From an uncultured Burkholderiales bacterium (GTDB lineage Bacteria; Pseudomonadota; Gammaproteobacteria; Burkholderiales; Burkholderiaceae_C): a stretch of DNA of 18,543 bases. The translations under genes were made by a program, and so were the position numbers. Below are positions 15,238 through 18,543 of the stretch, piece by piece; within the stretch, counting starts at the first letter, position 1, and every line of letters starts with the position of its first letter. The stretch spans positions 1 to 18,543 of the forward strand of contig CAIYFE010000248.1 of assembly GCA_903925445.1 (NCBI GenBank), given 5' to 3'. The notes beneath the pieces were generated by a model. The model did no database searches. It saw only the letters and a list, made by a program, of their open reading frames with translations, and was not told where the DNA came from.

Positions 15238-16194
15238 TTAAAAATCGACCCAATGGCCCGAGTCGCGCCACAAGACTTTGATCTCGGCGTTGTCGCGTTG
15301 TAAAACGGAACGCTCGGTCAACACAAGCTGGGGCATGCGCAGCTTGCCGAGGACTTCAAAAAAATGGGTGTTCACGCTGGCCTCTTCCAATGTGAGTTGG
15401 GTGTCTTTGCCCATCGCTTTGTTCAACGCGTTCAAGTCTGGCCAATGACCGCTTTCGCGCTGTCGAACCAACTGCTTGGCCTCAGCCATCGACAAGCTGG
15501 GAATGCAGGCGTACAACACCAAATCGCTGGCGGTGTTGACATTGATTGGGGTTGGAACGGGCAAAAGCGTGACGTAGGGGCTGATTTTTTTCAGCGTGCT
15601 GGCACTCAAGCCCCACCACGCCAATTGCGAAATACGCTGCGGCATTGGCGCTGCATGAGGGCTTTGGTTTTGCGAAGCCACCAAGCCTTGCACCAACAAT
15701 TGCAACTCTTGATCGGCAATTCCCAAGGCAGAAAAAAGCCGTTGAAACGCCAGCCAACTCTTGGGATTGATTTTTTTGTTTGGGTACAAGTTGGTGAGGT
15801 TCAGGCGCGCTTGCAAATCTTGAATTTGTCCCGATAAGTAGACTTGCTGCGCCAAGCGGTCTTCGTCGCCTTGGCTCACGCCGTCGGGCAAGGCGGCAAT
15901 GAAGGTCGAGAGCTTGGCCTCTTGCAAGGCGATGGCCCAGGGTTCAGACAAGTTGTCGGTGCTGCCCGTGGTGGCATCGCTGCGCGCATCTTCTCGCAGC
16001 ACCACGCGGGCCCAATCCAGCGCGCCCACCAACAGCCACCGAGCTTGCGCCGATTGTCTTTCGGTGCTTTCTACTTCGATGCTGCGCCATTGCTGCCACA
16101 TGGCCGTTGCAGCAAAGGTCGCGATCAAAGCCACCATGAGCATGGCCATCAGCAAAGCTGCGCCTTGTTGGGAGGCTGGCGTGGGTTGCTTCAT
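15238..16194 (-). CDS. gspK: Type II secretion system minor pseudopilin GspK
   Basis: Encodes 318 residues from the ATG at 16194, which overlaps the gspJ stop by four bases; an alternative TTG at 16227 lies inside gspJ and is unlikely. The prepilin leader MKQPTPASQQG is followed by a hydrophobic helix (AALLMAMLMVALIATFAATA). Residue +5 after the cleavage glycine is Met, not Glu; lack of Glu5 is usual in GspK, the tip pseudopilin. The large globular domain is typical (ARWLLVGALDWARVVLRED near the start, LNLTNLYPN, and a helix-hairpin-like NVNTASDLVLYACIPSLSMAEAKQLV towards the end). GspK is thought to cap the pseudopilus together with GspI and GspJ. Confidence 0.95.
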   Translation of the reverse strand: MKQPTPASQQGAALLMAMLMVALIATFAATAMWQQWRSIEVESTERQSAQARWLLVGALDWARVVLREDARSDATTGSTDNLSEPWAIALQEAKLSTFIAALPDGVSQGDEDRLAQQVYLSGQIQDLQARLNLTNLYPNKKINPKSWLAFQRLFSALGIADQELQLLVQGLVASQNQSPHAAPMPQRISQLAWWGLSASTLKKISPYVTLLPVPTPINVNTASDLVLYACIPSLSMAEAKQLVRQRESGHWPDLNALNKAMGKDTQLTLEEASVNTHFFEVLGKLRMPQLVLTERSVLQRDNAEIKVLWRDSGHWVDF

Positions 16195-16859
16195 GACTTG
16201 GTGTTGCTGAAGTTGGGACGTGACCAATCCAGTGTCAAACGTCCTTGCAAGCTGTGTTGGGCTGGCAAATCAAGGGTCAAACGCACGGCGTCTGGCAGGT
16301 TGCTGTTGTTGCCGGTGCTGGAGAGCGGATTGCTCCAAGCGTTGCCGCGCAGGTAATAAATTTGCCATTGCATCAGGGGGATGAGCACGGTTTCGTGGTC
16401 GGCGTCGGGCTGGCCGCTTTGTCCCCATTGCAATGCCATGTCCCAGGCTTGTTGAAGCAGCGCGGTGTTGGAGAGTGCTTGCGATTGCCAGCGCACCCAT
16501 TCGCCTTGTCCCGTGCTGGCGTTGGTGCGCAGTGTCCAAGCGACGACCCAAAGTCCAGCTTCACGCGCGTCGGGGGTTTGAGCGCTGCTGCGTCGAATCA
16601 AACGCAACACTCGACCGTTCCAAGCCAAGCCAGCGTCGTTGATCGATGGGATGGATTGCATCGCATTGAGGTCGGCGCGCCATTGCGCTAGGCTGGTTTG
16701 AACTTTGGCTGTGTATTGCGTGTGTTTTTGCGTCACCTCTTGGGTGTGCATCAAGGCGTCCAGTCCTCGCCAACCGAGCAAGGACAAGATGGCCATCAAG
16801 GCCACGGCAATGAGCAACTCAATGAGCGTCAAGCCGAGTTGGGTGGCGCGTGCAGTCAT
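16191..16859 (-). CDS. gspJ: Type II secretion system minor pseudopilin GspJ
   Basis: Encodes 222 residues from the ATG at 16859, one base after the gspI stop (TGAGATG). A longer frame to 16928 overlaps gspI and is rejected. The nine-residue prepilin leader MTARATQLG precedes LTLIELLIAVALMAILSLLGWRG, with Glu at +5 of the mature protein. The C-terminal part (LRLIRRSSAQ, GLWVVAWTLR, WQIYYLRGNAW) matches the GspJ globular domain. It should form the tip complex with GspI and GspK. The stop overlaps the gspK start by four bases. Confidence 0.95.
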   Translation of the reverse strand: MTARATQLGLTLIELLIAVALMAILSLLGWRGLDALMHTQEVTQKHTQYTAKVQTSLAQWRADLNAMQSIPSINDAGLAWNGRVLRLIRRSSAQTPDAREAGLWVVAWTLRTNASTGQGEWVRWQSQALSNTALLQQAWDMALQWGQSGQPDADHETVLIPLMQWQIYYLRGNAWSNPLSSTGNNSNLPDAVRLTLDLPAQHSLQGRLTLDWSRPNFSNTKS

Positions 16860-16860
16860 C

Positions 16861-17214
16861 TCAGTACCGCCCCAGCACCGAGGTGATGCGCAAAATGGGC
16901 GTGACGCCGTCAAAGACTTGTGCGTCAACGCGTCTGAACGATGGATTGGGCGTGACGCGAATGCGCATCAGCACATCAAACGCCCGATTGGCTTGTGTGC
17001 ATTGCAGGTGCGTGTCGCCAATGCCGGGCATTTGTGGCGACAAGCGCAGCTGCTCGATGGCGTTGTCGGCACACAGCTGCGCCAGCAGGACATCGGTTTG
17101 ACGTTGGCTGTTGTCCGTCAAAGCGCCACTGACTTTGATGCCAACGCTCAAAGCAAGCGCCATGACGGCAAGCGCCACCATCACCTCGATCAAGGTAAAG
17201 CCACGTTGCTTCAT
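16861..17214 (-). CDS. gspI: Type II secretion system minor pseudopilin GspI
   Basis: Encodes 117 residues. A very short leader MKQRG is followed by FTLIEVMVALAVMALALSVG, with Glu at +5. The segment LLAQLCADNAIEQLRL resembles the conserved AxxxAxxxxExL helix of GspI, and the C-terminal strand ends LRITSVLGRY. It is near the family's usual size of about 120 residues. GspI nucleates the tip complex with GspJ and GspK in the inner membrane. The ATG at 17214 overlaps the gspH stop by four bases. Confidence 0.95.
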   Translation of the reverse strand: MKQRGFTLIEVMVALAVMALALSVGIKVSGALTDNSQRQTDVLLAQLCADNAIEQLRLSPQMPGIGDTHLQCTQANRAFDVLMRIRVTPNPSFRRVDAQVFDGVTPILRITSVLGRY

Positions 17215-17651
17215 GGCCTGACCTCGAAGCTGCGCAACCCGTCGGTGGCAATTCGCACCTGCGCTGAGGTCTTGCCGTCAAAGATGAATAAGTCAATCCA
17301 AGCCGGCGCAATGATCGGTTCAGGCCCCAGCACAACGCGCCCGTCGGTCGCGCTGGCGCGCGTTTGCACACCTGCGCTGTACCAAGTTGTGGGCGCGATG
17401 CTCGCTTGTGGCAACTCAGGCAAGGCTTGAATGACGTAGCCATTGCCCTGCGCATGCCAACCCCAAGCCACGCCGCTGGTGCGCGACACGCTGCGTGCGG
17501 CTTCCAGCTGGGCGATCAAGCGTTGCGCGTCTTTTTGCAACAGCTCATGCGGGTTCTGGCGCAAAGACAAACTGACCCCGACCCAAACCACCGCGATGAT
17601 GACCAGCACCACCAACAGTTCAATCAATGTAAAGCCGCGTTGCTGTCGCAT
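17211..17651 (-). CDS. gspH: Type II secretion system minor pseudopilin GspH
   Basis: Encodes 146 residues. The leader MRQQRG precedes FTLIELLVVLVIIAVVWVGVSLSL, with Glu at +5. The following DAQRLIAQLEAARSVSRTSG and GVAWGWHAQGNGY segments resemble the GspH globular start, and the C-terminal IFDGKTSAQVRIATDG is typical of the last strands. GspH bridges the major pseudopilin and the tip. The ATG at 17651 lies ten bases after the gspG stop, with no strong Shine-Dalgarno. Confidence 0.94.
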   Translation of the reverse strand: MRQQRGFTLIELLVVLVIIAVVWVGVSLSLRQNPHELLQKDAQRLIAQLEAARSVSRTSGVAWGWHAQGNGYVIQALPELPQASIAPTTWYSAGVQTRASATDGRVVLGPEPIIAPAWIDLFIFDGKTSAQVRIATDGLRSFEVRP

Positions 17652-17661
17652 TCAGATCGCG

Positions 17662-18108
17662 TTATTGCCAGCTGCCGATGTCAGCGTTTTTACCGTCGCC
17701 ACCAACTTGCCCATCGGCGCCCAAGGACATGACATCAATCTCGCCCTTGAGCCCAGGGTTGAGGTATTGGTAAGCATGCCCCCAAGGATCGTTGGGCAAT
17801 TTGTCGATGTAAGGCTTCCAATTGCTGGGCAAAGGGGCGATGGTGGGTGCGCTCACCAAGGCTGGCAGGCCTTGTTCGGCGCTGGGGTAACGCGAGTTGT
17901 CCAAGCGGTAGAGCTTGAGGGCTTGCATCAAATTGTTGATGTCGGTGCGCGCAGCCACGGCGCGGGCATCTTCGGCGCGGTTGAGCACATTGGGCACGAT
18001 CAGCGCCGCCAAGACACCAATGATGGCCAGCACAACCATCAACTCGATCAAGGTAAAGCCCTTTTGCGACCGCAGCTGACGAGGAATGGAAAAGTATTGG
18101 GTTTTCAT
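17662..18108 (-). CDS. gspG: Type II secretion system major pseudopilin GspG
   Basis: Encodes 148 residues from the ATG at 18108; another in-frame ATG at 18117 would add three residues, and neither has a good Shine-Dalgarno. The frame stays open to 18312, but that part runs opposite to gspC. A 17-residue leader ending SQKG precedes FTLIELMVVLAIIGVLAALIVP, with Glu at +5. The body is a textbook GspG: RTDINNLMQALKLYRLDNSRYP, EQGLPALV, LPNDPWGHAYQYLNPG, and the calcium-binding C-terminus GADGQVGGDGKNADIGSW. It forms the shaft of the pseudopilus. It is the first gene of the minus-strand train and is divergent from gspC. Confidence 0.97.
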   Translation of the reverse strand: MKTQYFSIPRQLRSQKGFTLIELMVVLAIIGVLAALIVPNVLNRAEDARAVAARTDINNLMQALKLYRLDNSRYPSAEQGLPALVSAPTIAPLPSNWKPYIDKLPNDPWGHAYQYLNPGLKGEIDVMSLGADGQVGGDGKNADIGSWQ

Positions 18109-18115
18109 GCCCTGC

Positions 18116-18123
18116 ATGATAAT
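18116..18123. promoter_or_regulatory. Possible overlapping divergent -10 core between gspG and gspC
   Basis: The core ATGATAAT reads as GATAAT on the plus strand (18118-18123) and TATCAT on the minus strand (18121-18116), each five of six bases of the -10 consensus. Predicted start points fall at or next to the gspC ATG at 18130 and the gspG ATG at 18108. No good -35 is seen on either strand at normal spacing, so this is a weak motif call. Confidence 0.22.
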
Positions 18124-18129
18124 GGGCAG

Positions 18130-18543
18130 ATGTTGCGTCGATTCTTTTTTCCAATGTCGCGGTATGGATGGATTCAGGTTGTGTGCTTTGGGCTGTGGGC
18201 CGCTGTTGCCTTCAGCGCGGTGACTTGGAGCTTGAAATGGCTGACGTTGCCCACCCAAGCGCCTGGGGTTGCGCTCTCGCAGCCAAGCGAAGTGGTGCTG
18301 GACGAAGCCCAAGTAGCGCGTGCATTGGGTCGCGCCAATTCGGTGGCGTCAACGGCTGCGGCTCCGCAAGCCAGCAGCCGTTTTGAGCTGCTGGGCGTTG
18401 TCAATGCGCAGAATGATCAGGGCGTGGCCTTGATTTCGGTGGACGGGCAAGCCGCCAAGCCGTTTCACGTGGGCAAAAACGTCGCCGATGGCTTGATCTT
18501 GCAAAGCACCCAAGCGCGACAAGCCAACTTGGGCACAAGAGAT
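18130..18543 (+). CDS. gspC: Type II secretion system protein GspC, cut by the window end
   Basis: The frame from the ATG at 18130 gives 138 residues and runs off the window; an alternative ATG lies at 18154. A short basic start (MLRRFFFPMSR) is followed by one membrane helix (about residues 14-34, VVCFGLWAAVAFSAVTW). A linker leads to the start of the HR domain, FELLGVVNAQNDQGVALISV and then QAAKPFHVGKNVADGLILQS, the hallmark of GspC. The HR domain contacts the N0 domain of the secretin GspD. The later PDZ domain or coiled coil is beyond the window. It is transcribed away from gspG, with only about 21 bases between the two start codons. Confidence 0.9.
   Translation, partial: MLRRFFFPMSRYGWIQVVCFGLWAAVAFSAVTWSLKWLTLPTQAPGVALSQPSEVVLDEAQVARALGRANSVASTAAAPQASSRFELLGVVNAQNDQGVALISVDGQAAKPFHVGKNVADGLILQSTQARQANLGTRD

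Noticed and set aside
14190..15281. 363-residue plus-strand open frame opposite gspL
   Set aside because: It mirrors gspL in codon phase, has no recognisable domain and is rich in Gln/His/Arg, as expected for an antisense shadow of a real gene in this base composition.
17188..18070. Three similar DNA stretches near 17190, 17620 and 18050
   Set aside because: They encode the conserved FTLIE prepilin segments of gspI, gspH and gspG, so the similarity is protein homology and not a mobile or regulatory repeat.
18109..18312. Long N-terminal extension of gspG
   Set aside because: A pseudopilin leader is short, and this stretch is antisense to the clearly recognisable gspC start.
18168..18386. 72-residue plus-strand frame at the right edge
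   Set aside because: It overlaps gspC in another frame; the gspC frame shows a membrane helix and the HR-domain motif.

Overview
The window looks like a chromosomal segment of a betaproteobacterium. Burkholderiales is likely, and a Comamonadaceae-type organism of moderate GC is the best guess. This is an inference from protein character and gene content: a YfcG-type glutathione transferase, a DUF2889 protein next to queC, a two-domain YggT protein, and a gsp cluster with gspC divergent from gspG. No rRNA, tRNA, CRISPR array, insertion sequence or prophage gene is visible. Coding density is close to complete, and no stretch above about 115 bases lacks a gene.

The left part (1-5264) holds housekeeping and accessory genes on both strands. 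A small winged-helix protein (+) converges on a minus-strand pair, a TPR/glycosyltransferase-like protein followed by a YfcG-like disulfide-bond oxidoreductase. Divergent from that pair is an enoyl-CoA hydratase/isomerase-family gene (+), whose end overlaps the end of a YggT membrane protein gene (-) by 14 bases. Divergent from yggT is a DUF2889 gene (+), followed one base later by queC, which makes the preQ0 precursor of queuosine.

The right part (5273-18108) is one long minus-strand gene train encoding a type II secretion system. In transcription order it reads gspG, H, I, J, K, L, M, N, D, E, F, then a cytosolic-type 5'-nucleotidase and an SbmA/YddA-like fused permease-ATPase ABC transporter. 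Almost every junction is a 4-base ATGA overlap or a gap of 1-10 bases; the only wider gap is 37 bases before gspL. gspC reads away on the plus strand from a start about 21 bases from gspG and is cut by the window edge.

Together these genes supply the secretin (D), the inner-membrane platform (C, F, L, M), the cytoplasmic ATPase (E), the pseudopilus (G major; H, I, J, K minor) and the accessory GspN. The prepilin peptidase (GspO) and any pilotin are not in the window. The T2SS itself is a known system. The points most worth a second look are the nucleotidase and ABC transporter joined to the operon, the very compact gspC/gspG divergent start region, the shortened zinc loop in GspE, and the DUF2889-queC pair.
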